Shown: positions 1 through 9,068, numbered from the stretch's first letter. The stretch: DNA of 64,000 bases from Parapedobacter flavus (GCF_035818675.1 NZ_JAYKZZ010000022.1:62001-126000), one strand, 5' to 3'. A program made the numbers and translations. The notes: a model not told the origin generated them from the letters alone.

Positions 1-1
1 G

Positions 2-49
2 GACGAGGGGCGGCTAAAAGTGAATGGCGATAAATACTATTTAAAATGA
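2..49 (+). CDS. possible C-terminal end of an upstream gene (partial)
   Basis: The second reading frame is open from the window edge to a TGA and reads DEGRLKVNGDKYYLK. This is protein-like and fits the end of a gene lying mostly outside the window. Sixteen codons are too few to name a family. It stops just before the promoter of the following toxin-antitoxin pair. It could be chance. Confidence 0.25.
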   Translation, partial: DEGRLKVNGDKYYLK

Positions 50-50
50 T

Positions 51-81
51 TTGTGAAACCAAGAAAAAAGTCTTAAATTCG
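51..81 (+). promoter_or_regulatory. putative promoter of the Xre/RES pair
   Basis: A TTG at 51-53 is followed after exactly 20 bases by TAAATTCG at 74-81, one mismatch from the Bacteroidota -7 consensus TAnnTTTG. The start would fall about 20 bases before the antitoxin ATG. The site overlaps a possible GTG start at 81, which argues for the ATG at 111. Confidence 0.45.
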
Positions 82-110
82 TGGACACATTTCCTGAAAG
101 GAGAAGCAGA

Positions 111-596
111 ATGGCATACGAAAAGCAATTGGACCATGAAATTAGAAGTATCCTCAAAGAGTTTGATACCGATGGCTATCTTACATTAGGCCTCGGTTCC
201 TTAACTTTTAATGGCCTTTTTACAGATCGGTTGATGATGACCACGGTGGTGCAAAGCGGTATATCCTATCGTTTTTTTGAAATGATACAGCGTATCACAC
301 CTTTTACCGAAAACGAATGGGCTGTTTTCCTTGAATTGTCTACGAAGACACTCACCCGTTATAAAATGGAGAACCGCTACTTCAAGACATTGCATTCCGA
401 GAAAATCATGGAACTGGCAGAGGTAACCCGAGAGGGGTTAGAAATGTTCGGCGATGCCGAGCTATTCAAGCAGTGGCTTCATACCGCCAACTATGCACTC
501 GGCAACAAAAAGCCTATGGAGCTCTTAAAAGATTCGTATGGCAAGGAACTCGTCTTGAAAGAGCTTACGCATATCAACCACGGTATTTTTGTATAG
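111..596 (+). CDS. Xre/MbcA/ParS-type antitoxin (DUF2384)
   Basis: Predicted antitoxin of a RES/Xre type II toxin-antitoxin pair; it should bind and neutralise the RES protein encoded next and repress the operon. About 161 residues, the usual size for this family. The N-terminal half resembles the Xre-like helix-turn-helix region and the C-terminal part (from about LAEVTREGLEMFG, with an FKQWLHTANYALG stretch) resembles the DUF2384 toxin-binding domain. The ATG at 111 was chosen because AAGGAG lies 7 bases upstream; a GTG at 81 would add ten residues but overlaps the promoter. The stop is one base before the toxin start, so the two are probably translationally coupled. Confidence 0.8.
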   Translation: MAYEKQLDHEIRSILKEFDTDGYLTLGLGSLTFNGLFTDRLMMTTVVQSGISYRFFEMIQRITPFTENEWAVFLELSTKTLTRYKMENRYFKTLHSEKIMELAEVTREGLEMFGDAELFKQWLHTANYALGNKKPMELLKDSYGKELVLKELTHINHGIFV

Positions 597-597
597 T

Positions 598-1059
598 ATG
601 GTTGTCTTCAGGCTGGTTCGTGAGCAGTTCGCTTCCCCTTTATCCGGAAAGGGCGCTGCGTTGCGCGGGGCACGATGGAATTCCGTCGGAGTAGAACTGA
701 TTTACACCGCGGGTAACCGGTCGTTGGCGATGGCGGAGGTAGCAGTTCATCTTACGCTGGCATCGTTGCCTTCTGATTACCTGATGATGTCAATATGGAT
801 TCCGGATGACGTGCAAATAACTAGTCTTTCCGTAAGTGACCTACCCAATAACTGGAATACATTCCCACATCCTCTTTTGACGCAACAGATCGGGGATGCG
901 TTCGTGGCGAATGCCAAATGTGCTGTATTGAAAATTCCATCCGTAGTTACATACGGCGACTTTAATTACCTGATTAACCCGAAGCATCCGGACTTTTCCC
1001 GAATAAAAGTCGATTCGCTTGTGAAATTCCCTTTCGATAGGCGGCTTTTCGGAGCATGA
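598..1059 (+). CDS. RES-domain toxin (NAD+-consuming)
   Basis: RES-domain protein of about 153 residues. Characterised RES toxins degrade cellular NAD+ and stop growth. The sequence keeps the family pattern: an early Arg in FRLVREQF, GARWNS, a Tyr in LIYTAG, the Glu in AMAEVAVH, and the Asn in FNYLINPKHPDF near the C-terminus, so it looks intact. The start is the ATG at 598, one base after the antitoxin stop; a TTG at 589 in the same frame would overlap it. Its function comes from the family and from its pairing with the DUF2384 antitoxin. Confidence 0.85.
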   Translation: MVVFRLVREQFASPLSGKGAALRGARWNSVGVELIYTAGNRSLAMAEVAVHLTLASLPSDYLMMSIWIPDDVQITSLSVSDLPNNWNTFPHPLLTQQIGDAFVANAKCAVLKIPSVVTYGDFNYLINPKHPDFSRIKVDSLVKFPFDRRLFGA

Positions 1060-1102
1060 CACCCCAATAGGGATTGGTGTCCATCGATCGTCCATGAGGA
1101 AC

Positions 1103-1133
1103 TTGCAAAATAGCGTATTTTTAGCTACTTTCG
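1103..1133 (+). promoter_or_regulatory. putative icd promoter
   Basis: TTG at 1103-1105, a 20-base spacer and TACTTTCG at 1126-1133 (one mismatch to TAnnTTTG) sit 21 bases before the icd ATG, in the gap after the RES gene. Spacing and sequence match the Bacteroidota housekeeping promoter. Confidence 0.5.
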
Positions 1134-1154
1134 CGACTGAAATTCATTCAGATT

Positions 1155-3374
1155 ATGTCAAAAAACACCACCATTTCTTATACTAGAACAGATGAGGCGC
1201 CCGCATTGGCTACCTTTTCTTTTTTACCGATTGTTAAAGCATTCACAAGTCCGGCCGGTATATCGGTCGAAGAAAAAGATATTTCATTGGCTGGACGGAT
1301 TATTGCGAGTTTTCCGGAGCAACTTACGGCTGACCAAAAGGCGGCTGACGCGTTGGCCGAGCTAGGCCAGCTAGCCACTACACCAGAGGCCAACATCATC
1401 AAATTACCCAATATCTCAGCATCCATCCCGCAGCTGAAAGCCGCCATCGCCGAATTGCGGCGCAAGGGATACGCGGTACCCAATTATCCCGAGGAGCCGA
1501 AGAATGACGAAGAGAAAGCCATCAAAGCCCGCTATGCCAAAGTGCTGGGGTCTGCCGTAAACCCGGTACTGCGGGAAGGTAATTCTGACCGCCGGGCACC
1601 ACGTGCCGTTAAAAATTACGCCAAGCAGCATCCGCACTCCATGGGGGCATGGGCAGCAGATTCTAAAACCGAGGTGGCCTCGATGCCATCCGACGATTTT
1701 TACGGGAATGAAAAGTCGGTAACCGTACCACAGGCAACCACGTTCAAGATTGAATTCGTGGACGAAGGCGGCACTAACACGGAGTTGAAAGCGCCGGCCC
1801 CATTACAGGCAGGCGAAGTGATCGACTCATCGCATATGGGTATTTCCGCACTGAAGAAATTCGTGGCGGAGCAGATCAATACAGCCAAAGAAACCGGTGT
1901 GCTGTTGTCGGCCCACTTGAAGGCAACCATGATGAAGGTTTCCGATCCGATTATCTTCGGTGCTCTTGTTGAGGTCTATTTCGAGGAAATATTTAATAAA
2001 TATGCAGGTCTTTTCAAAGAACTCGGGGTGGATACCCGTAACGGTCTGGGCGATGTATATGCGAAAATTGCCGGGCATCCCCAGGAGGATGAGATAAAGG
2101 CAGCCATCGCTGGGGCTATCGATCACGGTCCAGACTTGGCCATGGTCAATTCCGACAAAGGAATCACTAACCTGCATGTCCCGTCAGACGTCATTGTTGA
2201 TGCCTCCATGCCAGCCATGATCCGTAATTCCGGTCAGATGTGGGATAAGAACGGCGACGTTCGCGATACACTGGCACTGATACCCGACCGTTCGTACGCG
2301 GGGGTATATGCGGCTACGATTGCCGACTGTAAACAGCATGGGGCGTTTGACCCGGCTACGATGGGCTCGGTACCTAATGTGGGGCTCATGGCCCAGAAGG
2401 CCGAAGAATATGGCTCGCATGATAAAACCTTCCAGGCGACTTCAAAAGGAACGATCCAGGTGGTGGACGGTGATGAGAATGTGTTGATGGCGCAAGAGGT
2501 AGACGCGGGGGATATTTTCCGGATGTGCCAGACTAAGGATGCACCGATTCGAGATTGGGTGAAATTGGCCGTTAACCGCGCACGCCTTTCCGATACGCCT
2601 GCGGTCTTTTGGCTGGACGAGAATCGCGCCCACGACCGTCAACTCATTGAAAAAGTTAATACCTATCTTGCCGAGCACGATACGTCGGGCCTCGACATCC
2701 GTATCCTGAATCCAGTAGAAGCGACAAAGTTCTCGTTGGCGCGCATCCGCAGGGGCGAGGATACGATTTCGGTAACGGGTAACGTACTTCGGGACTACCT
2801 CACCGATCTGTTTCCTATTTTGGAGCTCGGTACCTCGGCGAAGATGCTTTCCATTGTTCCATTGATGAACGGCGGCGGGCTTTTTGAAACGGGAGCCGGT
2901 GGATCCGCACCTAAGCATGTGGACCAGTTCGTGAATGAAGGGTACCTGCGTTGGGATTCATTAGGTGAGTTTCTCGCGTTAGCCGTTTCCTTAGAGCACG
3001 TAAGCCAAACCCAGGGCAATGCCAAGGCGCTCGTATTAGCAGAAGCGTTAGACGCGGCCACCGAGAAGTTTTTGGAAACCGATAAATCACCGGCTCGGAA
3101 GGTTGGTCAAATCGATAACAGGGGCTCGCATTTTTACCTGGCGCTTTATTGGGCCGAGGCACTGTCCACTCAGTCCAAAGATAGCGAATTGGGCGCATTG
3201 TTTACGCCAGTAGCGGGTAAGCTACGTGCCAACGAAGCTAAAATCAATGATGAATTAATCGGCGCGCAAGGTAAGCCGCAGGATATCGATGGATACTATT
3301 GGCCCGATAAAGTGAAAGCGGAAGCCGCCATGCGGCCAAGTGAAACACTGAACCATATTATCGCATCGGTTTAA
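1155..3374 (+). CDS. icd: NADP-dependent isocitrate dehydrogenase, monomeric type
   Basis: Oxidatively decarboxylates isocitrate to 2-oxoglutarate with NADP+ in the TCA cycle (cytoplasm). At 739 residues it has the full length of the monomeric class (about 740), unrelated in size to the 420-residue dimeric enzyme. Family stretches include NGLGDVYAKIAGHP, the ALIPDRSYAGVY region, HGAFDPATMGSVPNVGLMA and GTSAKMLSIVPLMNGGG. It has its own putative promoter and is followed by a decayed gene on the other strand, so it is probably monocistronic. Two other TCA or keto-acid genes in the window, sucC and lpdA, are far away. Confidence 0.97.
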   Translation: MSKNTTISYTRTDEAPALATFSFLPIVKAFTSPAGISVEEKDISLAGRIIASFPEQLTADQKAADALAELGQLATTPEANIIKLPNISASIPQLKAAIAELRRKGYAVPNYPEEPKNDEEKAIKARYAKVLGSAVNPVLREGNSDRRAPRAVKNYAKQHPHSMGAWAADSKTEVASMPSDDFYGNEKSVTVPQATTFKIEFVDEGGTNTELKAPAPLQAGEVIDSSHMGISALKKFVAEQINTAKETGVLLSAHLKATMMKVSDPIIFGALVEVYFEEIFNKYAGLFKELGVDTRNGLGDVYAKIAGHPQEDEIKAAIAGAIDHGPDLAMVNSDKGITNLHVPSDVIVDASMPAMIRNSGQMWDKNGDVRDTLALIPDRSYAGVYAATIADCKQHGAFDPATMGSVPNVGLMAQKAEEYGSHDKTFQATSKGTIQVVDGDENVLMAQEVDAGDIFRMCQTKDAPIRDWVKLAVNRARLSDTPAVFWLDENRAHDRQLIEKVNTYLAEHDTSGLDIRILNPVEATKFSLARIRRGEDTISVTGNVLRDYLTDLFPILELGTSAKMLSIVPLMNGGGLFETGAGGSAPKHVDQFVNEGYLRWDSLGEFLALAVSLEHVSQTQGNAKALVLAEALDAATEKFLETDKSPARKVGQIDNRGSHFYLALYWAEALSTQSKDSELGALFTPVAGKLRANEAKINDELIGAQGKPQDIDGYYWPDKVKAEAAMRPSETLNHIIASV

Positions 3375-3384
3375 CACTTCAATC

Positions 3385-3625
3385 TTACTGGCTTTCGAGG
3401 ATGGTTTTCAGTCCCTGCAAACCTTCCTCGAAACTATCGCCCATATCGAAGAAGAGTGACATCAGATTGAGCGGGTACGGTGACTTTCCCGAAATTCCCC
3501 ATTTCACAACGGTTTGGTTTCACCTTGCGCTTCGGTAAGCAGGTAGCATGATGCTTCCGATTCAAATGGTTCTTTGAAGCGAAGCTGCGTGTCCATCCTT
3601 TCGCCCTCCACAAGAAAAACACTTT
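3385..3625 (-). pseudogene. remnant of an SRPBCC (polyketide cyclase-like) gene
   Basis: The minus strand carries two adjoining frames that together read like the C-terminal half of an SRPBCC-family protein. The first holds MDTQLRFKEPFESEASC and LLTEAQGETK. A shift near 3510 leads to VKWGISGKSPYPLNLMS and FFDMGDSFEEGLQGLK, ending in a TAA at 3387-3385. The N-terminal half is missing and the rpsA terminator lies where it should be. One frameshift plus 5' loss argues for a dead gene rather than a sequencing error. The family name rests on remembered motif similarity. Confidence 0.6.
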
Positions 3626-3635
3626 TTATACGCAA

Positions 3636-3673
3636 TAAAAAACGCTCCCTGAAATAATTTTTCAGGGAGCGTT
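3636..3673 (-). terminator. rho-independent terminator of rpsA
   Basis: A perfect 14-bp stem (AACGCTCCCTGAAA at 3641-3654 against 3660-3673) with a 5-base loop is followed on the minus strand by a run of Ts. It sits about 30 bases after the rpsA stop. Confidence 0.85.
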
Positions 3674-3702
3674 AAGCTATGCGTCAACAACGGCTTATGC
3701 CG

Positions 3703-5646
3703 TTATTTTTTTGACTTGTTGGCACTCTCTTCGCCTTCCAACTGTTGTTTCAGCTGCGCAAGCACATCGAGGTCGCCCAGTGTGGATTTCTCTACGGATT
3801 CCTTCACTTTCTTCACGGCAGATGAAGCGGCTTTTGCTTCTTTCTTCCGATTATTGAAGTCTTCCATCCGTGCTTCTGCACGTTGGTCTTCCCAGATACG
3901 GGAATGTGAAATCACCACACGCTTGTTGTCTTTGTTGAATTCGATGATTTTGAAATCAGCAACTTCGTCAAGCTTCAATGGGTTTCCATCTTCTTTGATG
4001 CTGTGCTTGGCGGGAGAGAACCCTTCCACACCATAAGGCAGGGCTACGATGTTACCCTTTTCGCCCACCTTGATTACGGTTCCTTCGTGGATGGAATCGA
4101 GGGTGAAAATGGTTTCAAATGTATCCCATGGATTTTCTTCCAACTGTTTGTGGCCGAGGCTCAGCTTGCGGTTCTCTTCGTCGAGTTCGAGTACCACAAC
4201 TTCCAATTCTTCACCAACTTTGGTGAATTCGTTGGGATGGTTGATTTTCTTTGACCATGAAAGGTCAGAGATATGGATCAATCCGTCGATACCTTCTTCG
4301 AGTTCAACAAACACGCCGAAGTTAGTCATGTTTTTCACCACGGCTTTTTGTTTCGAACCGATAGGGTAGCGCTCAGCAATATCTTTCCATGGATCTGGGG
4401 TCAATTGCTTAATGCCAAGGCTCATCTTGCGGTCCTCGCGGTCGAGTGTGAGGATTTGTGCTTCCACTTCGTCGCCTACTTTGAGGAACTCTTGCGGACT
4501 GCGGAGATTCTGTGACCACGACATTTCCGATACGTGGATAAGTCCTTCCACACCCGGGGTGATTTCGAGGAATGCACCGTAATCTGCAACGGTTACGATT
4601 CTACCTTTCACTTTGGATCCTACTTCAAACGCGGTATCCAACGATTCCCAAGGGTGCTCGGTAAGTTGTTTCAAGCCGAGGGCAATCCGTTTTTTCTCGT
4701 CGTCGAAATCGAGTACGACCACGTTGACGGTTTCGTCAAGCTGCAACACTTCCCGTGGGTGTTCGATACGACCCCAAGAGATGTCGGTAATGTGCAACAG
4801 GCCGTCCACACCGCCGAGATCGATGAATACACCGAAATCCGTAATGTTTTTGACCGTACCTTCCAATACCTGTCCCTTTTCGAGCTTGGAAACAATCTCG
4901 GTTTTTTGGTTTTCCAAGTCGTCCTCGATGAGTACTTTGTGAGACACGACAACGTTTTTGAATTCGTGGTTGATTTTGACCACCTTGAATTCCATGGTTT
5001 TGCCCACGTAGATGTCGTAATCACGTATGGGTTTAATGTCGATTTGCGAACCGGGTAAGAACGCTTCAACACCCTTGATGTCTACGATGAGACCGCCTTT
5101 GGTGCGGCTCTTCACGAAACCGTCGATGATGGTGTCGTTTTCCAGCGCTTCGTTGATTTCTTCCCACGATTTCTGTGTTTTCGCACGTTTGCGTGAAAGT
5201 ACCAACTGGCCGTTAGCATCTTCCTGTGATTCGACGAAAACGTCGATCGCGTCACCAACCTTCAGGTCGGGAGTGTCACGGAATTCAGAAAGGGATACCA
5301 AGCCATCGGATTTGAAGCCGATATTGAGCACCACATCCTTGTTGTTGATGGATACAACGATGCCCGATACGATTTCGCCCCGGTTAATTGAATTGAAGGT
5401 TCCTGCATACTGTTCTTCCAACTTAGCACGTTCTTCGTCGCTGTAGTTGCCAAAACCTTTTTCGTCCTTGTCCCAATCAAAATCGTCATCGGGAGTTTCC
5501 CAGGCTGTCGATTTGATTTCGTCAATGAATTTCGAGTCGGCTTCCGATTCGATGTCCTCCTTTTCTTTCACCAAGGTCTCCTCAGTGTCTTGAAGTTCAG
5601 CTGTTTTAGCTGCCAGTTCCTTTTCTGCTTCTTGTTTTTTTGCCAT
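3703..5646 (-). CDS. rpsA: 30S ribosomal protein S1
   Basis: RNA-binding protein of the small ribosomal subunit that helps load mRNA. It has 647 residues: an acidic, Glu-rich N-terminal extension of roughly 70 residues, then six S1 domains. Recurrent S1 signatures are visible, for example GVFIDLGGVDGLLHITDISW, GAFLEITPGVEGLIHVSEMSW and GVFVELEEGIDGLIHISDLSW, followed by a degenerate last domain (GVEGFSPAKH). The C-terminal tail is Lys/Glu-rich. The leader is unusual: a hairpin, an AAGGAG and a two-codon reading frame overlap the start codon. Terminator immediately downstream. Confidence 0.97.
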   Translation of the reverse strand: MAKKQEAEKELAAKTAELQDTEETLVKEKEDIESEADSKFIDEIKSTAWETPDDDFDWDKDEKGFGNYSDEERAKLEEQYAGTFNSINRGEIVSGIVVSINNKDVVLNIGFKSDGLVSLSEFRDTPDLKVGDAIDVFVESQEDANGQLVLSRKRAKTQKSWEEINEALENDTIIDGFVKSRTKGGLIVDIKGVEAFLPGSQIDIKPIRDYDIYVGKTMEFKVVKINHEFKNVVVSHKVLIEDDLENQKTEIVSKLEKGQVLEGTVKNITDFGVFIDLGGVDGLLHITDISWGRIEHPREVLQLDETVNVVVLDFDDEKKRIALGLKQLTEHPWESLDTAFEVGSKVKGRIVTVADYGAFLEITPGVEGLIHVSEMSWSQNLRSPQEFLKVGDEVEAQILTLDREDRKMSLGIKQLTPDPWKDIAERYPIGSKQKAVVKNMTNFGVFVELEEGIDGLIHISDLSWSKKINHPNEFTKVGEELEVVVLELDEENRKLSLGHKQLEENPWDTFETIFTLDSIHEGTVIKVGEKGNIVALPYGVEGFSPAKHSIKEDGNPLKLDEVADFKIIEFNKDNKRVVISHSRIWEDQRAEARMEDFNNRKKEAKAASSAVKKVKESVEKSTLGDLDVLAQLKQQLEGEESANKSKK

Positions 5647-5695
5647 TAATTCATATTTCTCCTTTTCCCCGATTTTTATCGGGACTGCAAAGGTA
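5646..5695 (-). promoter_or_regulatory. rpsA promoter and structured leader with a two-codon reading frame
   Basis: On the minus strand TACCTTTG (5695-5688) is a perfect -7 element, without a clear TTG upstream. The leader then holds a hairpin (CCCGAT-TTTT-ATCGGG read on the plus strand, 5669-5684), AAGGAG at 5664-5659, and ATG-AAT-TAA at 5654-5646 whose last base is the first base of the rpsA ATG. The AAGGAG is 4 bases from the mini-frame ATG and 12 from the rpsA ATG. Translational control by S1 itself is known in Escherichia coli; here it is only a possibility. Confidence 0.45.
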
Positions 5696-5913
5696 TGAAA
5701 AACTTTTATTTATAGGGAGTTATTGTTTTATTTTTGTATTATTTAAGGCAGAGTTGATAACGCAGCGTCAACTTTCACAGCGTTGGGATTCCGACCCTTA
5801 TACGAAAATGCTTTATAAGCTCAACAACACCATAAGGGACGAATCTTGTTTTTTGGCATTATGTTCGCATACATATAATTAGGAGTATTGAATAACGAAA
5901 GGAGAATAGGGTT

Positions 5914-6840
5914 ATGAAACAATTATCAATATATGCGGTGTTGGCTTTGGTTTCCGCCGCATTGCTGTTGCCCAGCTGCGTTAGCAACAAGAAATACCGT
6001 TCGTTGCAAGCAAATTACGACGAAATGCAGCGCAAAGAACAGGAGCTGAGCAAGCGCTATCAGGACGCCCAACAGCAATTATCGTCCGTAAATACTCGGG
6101 CGAAAAGCCTGGAGGACCAAATCGCTTCCGAGCGTTCGAATGTGGCGGCACTGCAGGAAGCGCTTAATAAATGTCTTACCTCTTCCAATCAAGGAAATGT
6201 GAATATTTCCAAACTGGTCGATGAAATCAATGCATCTAACCGGTATATCCAGCATTTGGTGAATACCAAGAATAAGAGCGATTCGCTGAATCTGGTGCTT
6301 ACCAACCGGTTGACGCGCTCACTGAGCCGCGAGGAGATGCAGGATGTAGACGTGCAGGTGCTGAAGGGGGTGGTGTATATCTCCTTATCGGACAACATGC
6401 TTTATAAGTCGGGAAGCTATGAAATATCCGACAAGGCAGGGGAGACGCTTAGTAAGATTGCGAAGATCATCATGGACTATGAAGACTACGACGTGCTTGT
6501 GGAGGGCAATACCGACAATGTGCCGATCTCGAAGCCAAATATTCGCAACAATTGGGATTTGAGCGCGTTGCGCGGTTCATCCGTTGTTCAGGCCTTACAA
6601 GAAGATTATGGAGTGGATCCCAAGCGCCTTACCGCAGCCGGGCGCGGCGAATACAATACCATTGCCAGTAATGCGACGGAAAGTGGCAAAACGCGCAACC
6701 GCCGTACGCAGATTATTATTACGCCCAAGCTCGACCAGTTCATGGAGCTGATTGACAAAGCGCCGGAAAGTGAGCCGGCGCCTGACATGGAGGGGGAGCC
6801 TGCGGACACCAGCATGGTATTGCCGATTGAACACCCCTAA
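5914..6840 (+). CDS. OmpA-family lipoprotein
   Basis: Predicted outer-membrane lipoprotein that anchors the envelope to peptidoglycan. Residues 1-21 form a signal peptide ending in the lipobox LPSC (Cys22). Residues about 26-100 are a Gln/Glu-rich coiled coil. An OmpA C-terminal peptidoglycan-binding domain follows at about 160-270, with GNTDNVPI, NNWDLSALRGSSVV and KTRNRRTQIII as the hallmark pieces, then a short acidic Pro-rich tail. AAAGGAG lies 10 bases before the ATG. It converges with the hybrid kinase gene, 9 bases apart. An upstream intergenic stretch of about 260 bases contains only regulatory sequence for this gene and rpsA. Confidence 0.9.
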   Translation: MKQLSIYAVLALVSAALLLPSCVSNKKYRSLQANYDEMQRKEQELSKRYQDAQQQLSSVNTRAKSLEDQIASERSNVAALQEALNKCLTSSNQGNVNISKLVDEINASNRYIQHLVNTKNKSDSLNLVLTNRLTRSLSREEMQDVDVQVLKGVVYISLSDNMLYKSGSYEISDKAGETLSKIAKIIMDYEDYDVLVEGNTDNVPISKPNIRNNWDLSALRGSSVVQALQEDYGVDPKRLTAAGRGEYNTIASNATESGKTRNRRTQIIITPKLDQFMELIDKAPESEPAPDMEGEPADTSMVLPIEHP

Positions 6841-6849
6841 TCGGTTTAA

Positions 6850-8985
6850 TTACGTTTTGCCGGAAAGCGCCGCTGTGATTGCTTTTACAATTTCGGTCTC
6901 GGTAAAAGGCTTTTCAATGAAACCATCGAAGAACGCCTCGACGTGTGCCTCTTCCGCGTATTTCAGGGTAGACATGTCGGCAGAAATAGCCAACACGCGG
7001 ACGGTGTTGAACCGTTCCTCCGCACGGATTTTTTCGAGCAGCTTTACGCCGCTCATGCCGGGCATGTTAATATCGGTGATTACGAGGTCGACGGCGTGGC
7101 TATCGAGGAAAACAAGCGCATCTTCGCCACTATTGACGGTGTGAATGCTACCCACGTCCTTGAAAAACTGTCTCATAAGTAGGATGTTGATAGGGTTGTC
7201 GTCCACAACGAGTAAGCGGAGGTCCGTAGGCAGATCGGCAAGCTGAGCTTTCCGGTGCTCTTGTGTTTCCATCTTGCTATCCGAGAAAGGGATGTCAGCA
7301 AAGAAAATAGCGCCTTTGGTAGGTTTGTTTTTCAATCCGATGGTTCCATCCAGCTCCTGGGCCATGATTTTGGATATATATAGTCCCAAGCCGATTCCCC
7401 CTGAATTCGGATTAGCCGTAAAATATTTGCGGAATACTTGGCGGCGGTGCTTTTCACTGATACCTATGCCGCTATCTTCGACTTCGAGGTGCAAGTTGGA
7501 GTCGTTACCTTTACGGAATAACGATGCCCTGAACGTGATATCGCCTTTCTGGGTATACTTTATGGCATTACTCAAAAAGTTGGAAGCGATTTGACGTATC
7601 CTGAATTCGTTACTCAGCAAAGTCAGTAGCGGGTCGATTTCGATTTCGGTATGCAACTGCAAGTTTTTCAATTCGGCCTGATTGCTGTGCAGGGCTACCA
7701 CATCTTGGAAAGACCGGTTCGGTGAAAAATAATCTTTTGCAATGTTGCTTTTATGGGTTGCCTCGAGTTTGCTTAGGCTCAATATATCGGTAATATTGTT
7801 GCTGATGAGGTTGATGTTATAATATACCGAATCGATAAGTTTTTCATCGGCCGAATCGGATATTGTCCTGCTTTTTAGCAGGTCAATAACACCCAACAGG
7901 GAATTGAGCGGGGTGCGGATTTCGTGGCTGATGTTTGCCAACACGCTGGTTTTCTCTTCGGCCAGGTTGGCTGCATAATCTTTTTCCACATGCAATCGGC
8001 GTTCGTATGAACGGGCATAGAACTGATAGTAGACCAATGCCACAATCATAATGAACATCAATATCAATGCGAAAATCAACTGCGTGCCAAATAATTTGAT
8101 GTTTTCTTTGTAGAGCGAAAAATCGCGTTCCTCCGCTTTGCGCAACGTATACACATCAAGTGTCCGGACAATCTCCATACTTTCCTTGAGTTTGTTCAGT
8201 AAGTCGATATTGGTCGTGATGAGCTGCCTTTCTTTTTCCTGCAGTTGACTGAACGTCTGCCGGAGATCCATAATATTGTTCAAGTAGGACCTTTCGAGGT
8301 TGGACTGTGCCGTAGATAAATTGTCGCGTAGTAGTGCAATACGTTCCACATCCACGCTGTTGTGTTCAGTGGCTATAACGATGGTGTCGTCTTTGGTATT
8401 GAAAATCCGTTTGAGTAACCCCGGTCTTTTTCTTACAATGGTGTCTTTTGTAATATTGGTCGTCGTATCGCGCAATACGTTGTCTACGACCGATTCAATC
8501 CGGACAGCCGAGGGCGGTTTGACGTGGGTGTGCTTACTCAGTATGCTCAGCGAATCATGGGTGTGGAATACCAGGCGGTCGAGCCTTTTTTTGAGCGAGG
8601 CAAACTCCATGGCTATCCGCTGCTGGTCCTCAACCTTCAGTGTCGGGTTATTCAACGGATTTCCTGAACCCCGTTGTGACGCCAGCGAGTCTACAAAGCT
8701 TTTGAGTAAATTGAGTTTCGTTAGGTATCCTATATAACTACTATCGCTAAATTCTAGCGTATATAAGCGGAAGGCATTTTCTGCTTCGCTGTAGGTGGAA
8801 AACAAGTAGTTTAGGTTGTCCGATCCCGCTTTCCGCGTTTGATACGCCGTTGTTAACCGACGTTCAAGTTTTCGGTATTGGCCATACTGATAAATGAAGA
8901 CCGACCCAATAAAAAGAAACAAAATGATGAAACTACACAATAATAGGATTCGTGCTGTCGGCGTATGTTGTTTGTTTTGCTTCAT
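6850..8985 (-). CDS. hybrid sensor histidine kinase/response regulator
   Basis: Membrane-bound two-component sensor with its own receiver, 711 residues. One transmembrane helix lies at about residues 12-31 and a second at about 300-322, enclosing a periplasmic region rich in helices. The HisKA motif SHEIRTPLNS places the phospho-accepting His at residue 354; the ATPase has NAIKYTQKGD, VEDSGIGI and GGIGLGLYIS. A receiver domain follows, with VVDDNPINILLM and the phospho-acceptor Asp638 in ITDINMPGMSG. No DNA-binding output domain or neighbouring regulator is present, so the phosphoryl group must pass to a partner elsewhere. A strong promoter lies upstream. Confidence 0.93.
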   Translation of the reverse strand: MKQNKQHTPTARILLLCSFIILFLFIGSVFIYQYGQYRKLERRLTTAYQTRKAGSDNLNYLFSTYSEAENAFRLYTLEFSDSSYIGYLTKLNLLKSFVDSLASQRGSGNPLNNPTLKVEDQQRIAMEFASLKKRLDRLVFHTHDSLSILSKHTHVKPPSAVRIESVVDNVLRDTTTNITKDTIVRKRPGLLKRIFNTKDDTIVIATEHNSVDVERIALLRDNLSTAQSNLERSYLNNIMDLRQTFSQLQEKERQLITTNIDLLNKLKESMEIVRTLDVYTLRKAEERDFSLYKENIKLFGTQLIFALILMFIMIVALVYYQFYARSYERRLHVEKDYAANLAEEKTSVLANISHEIRTPLNSLLGVIDLLKSRTISDSADEKLIDSVYYNINLISNNITDILSLSKLEATHKSNIAKDYFSPNRSFQDVVALHSNQAELKNLQLHTEIEIDPLLTLLSNEFRIRQIASNFLSNAIKYTQKGDITFRASLFRKGNDSNLHLEVEDSGIGISEKHRRQVFRKYFTANPNSGGIGLGLYISKIMAQELDGTIGLKNKPTKGAIFFADIPFSDSKMETQEHRKAQLADLPTDLRLLVVDDNPINILLMRQFFKDVGSIHTVNSGEDALVFLDSHAVDLVITDINMPGMSGVKLLEKIRAEERFNTVRVLAISADMSTLKYAEEAHVEAFFDGFIEKPFTETEIVKAITAALSGKT

Positions 8986-9032
8986 GGTTAAGCAGCCCCT
9001 TAGCCGCCGATATATAGGTCGGCGCTTGTCAG

Positions 9033-9063
9033 CAAAAATAGATTAAAATCTCATTATTGGCAA
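9033..9063 (-). promoter_or_regulatory. promoter of the hybrid kinase gene
   Basis: Minus strand: TTG (9063-9061), 20 bases, TATTTTTG (9040-9033), a full match to the Bacteroidota consensus. The leader of about 40 bases includes a short GCCGA/TCGGC hairpin (9005-9022). Confidence 0.6.
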
Positions 9064-9068
9064 AAAGT

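Noticed and set aside
1058..1081. Hairpin after the RES gene as a terminator
   Set aside because: Stem has a bulge and lacks a T tract; it overlaps the RES stop by chance at best.
4534..5058. Long open frames opposite rpsA
   Set aside because: They are antisense shadows caused by the codon bias of rpsA; no signal, domain or start context.
5640..5882. Plus-strand open frame of 80 codons between rpsA and the OmpA gene
   Set aside because: It begins inside the rpsA start region, has no ribosome site and reads like non-coding DNA; the area is a divergent promoter region.
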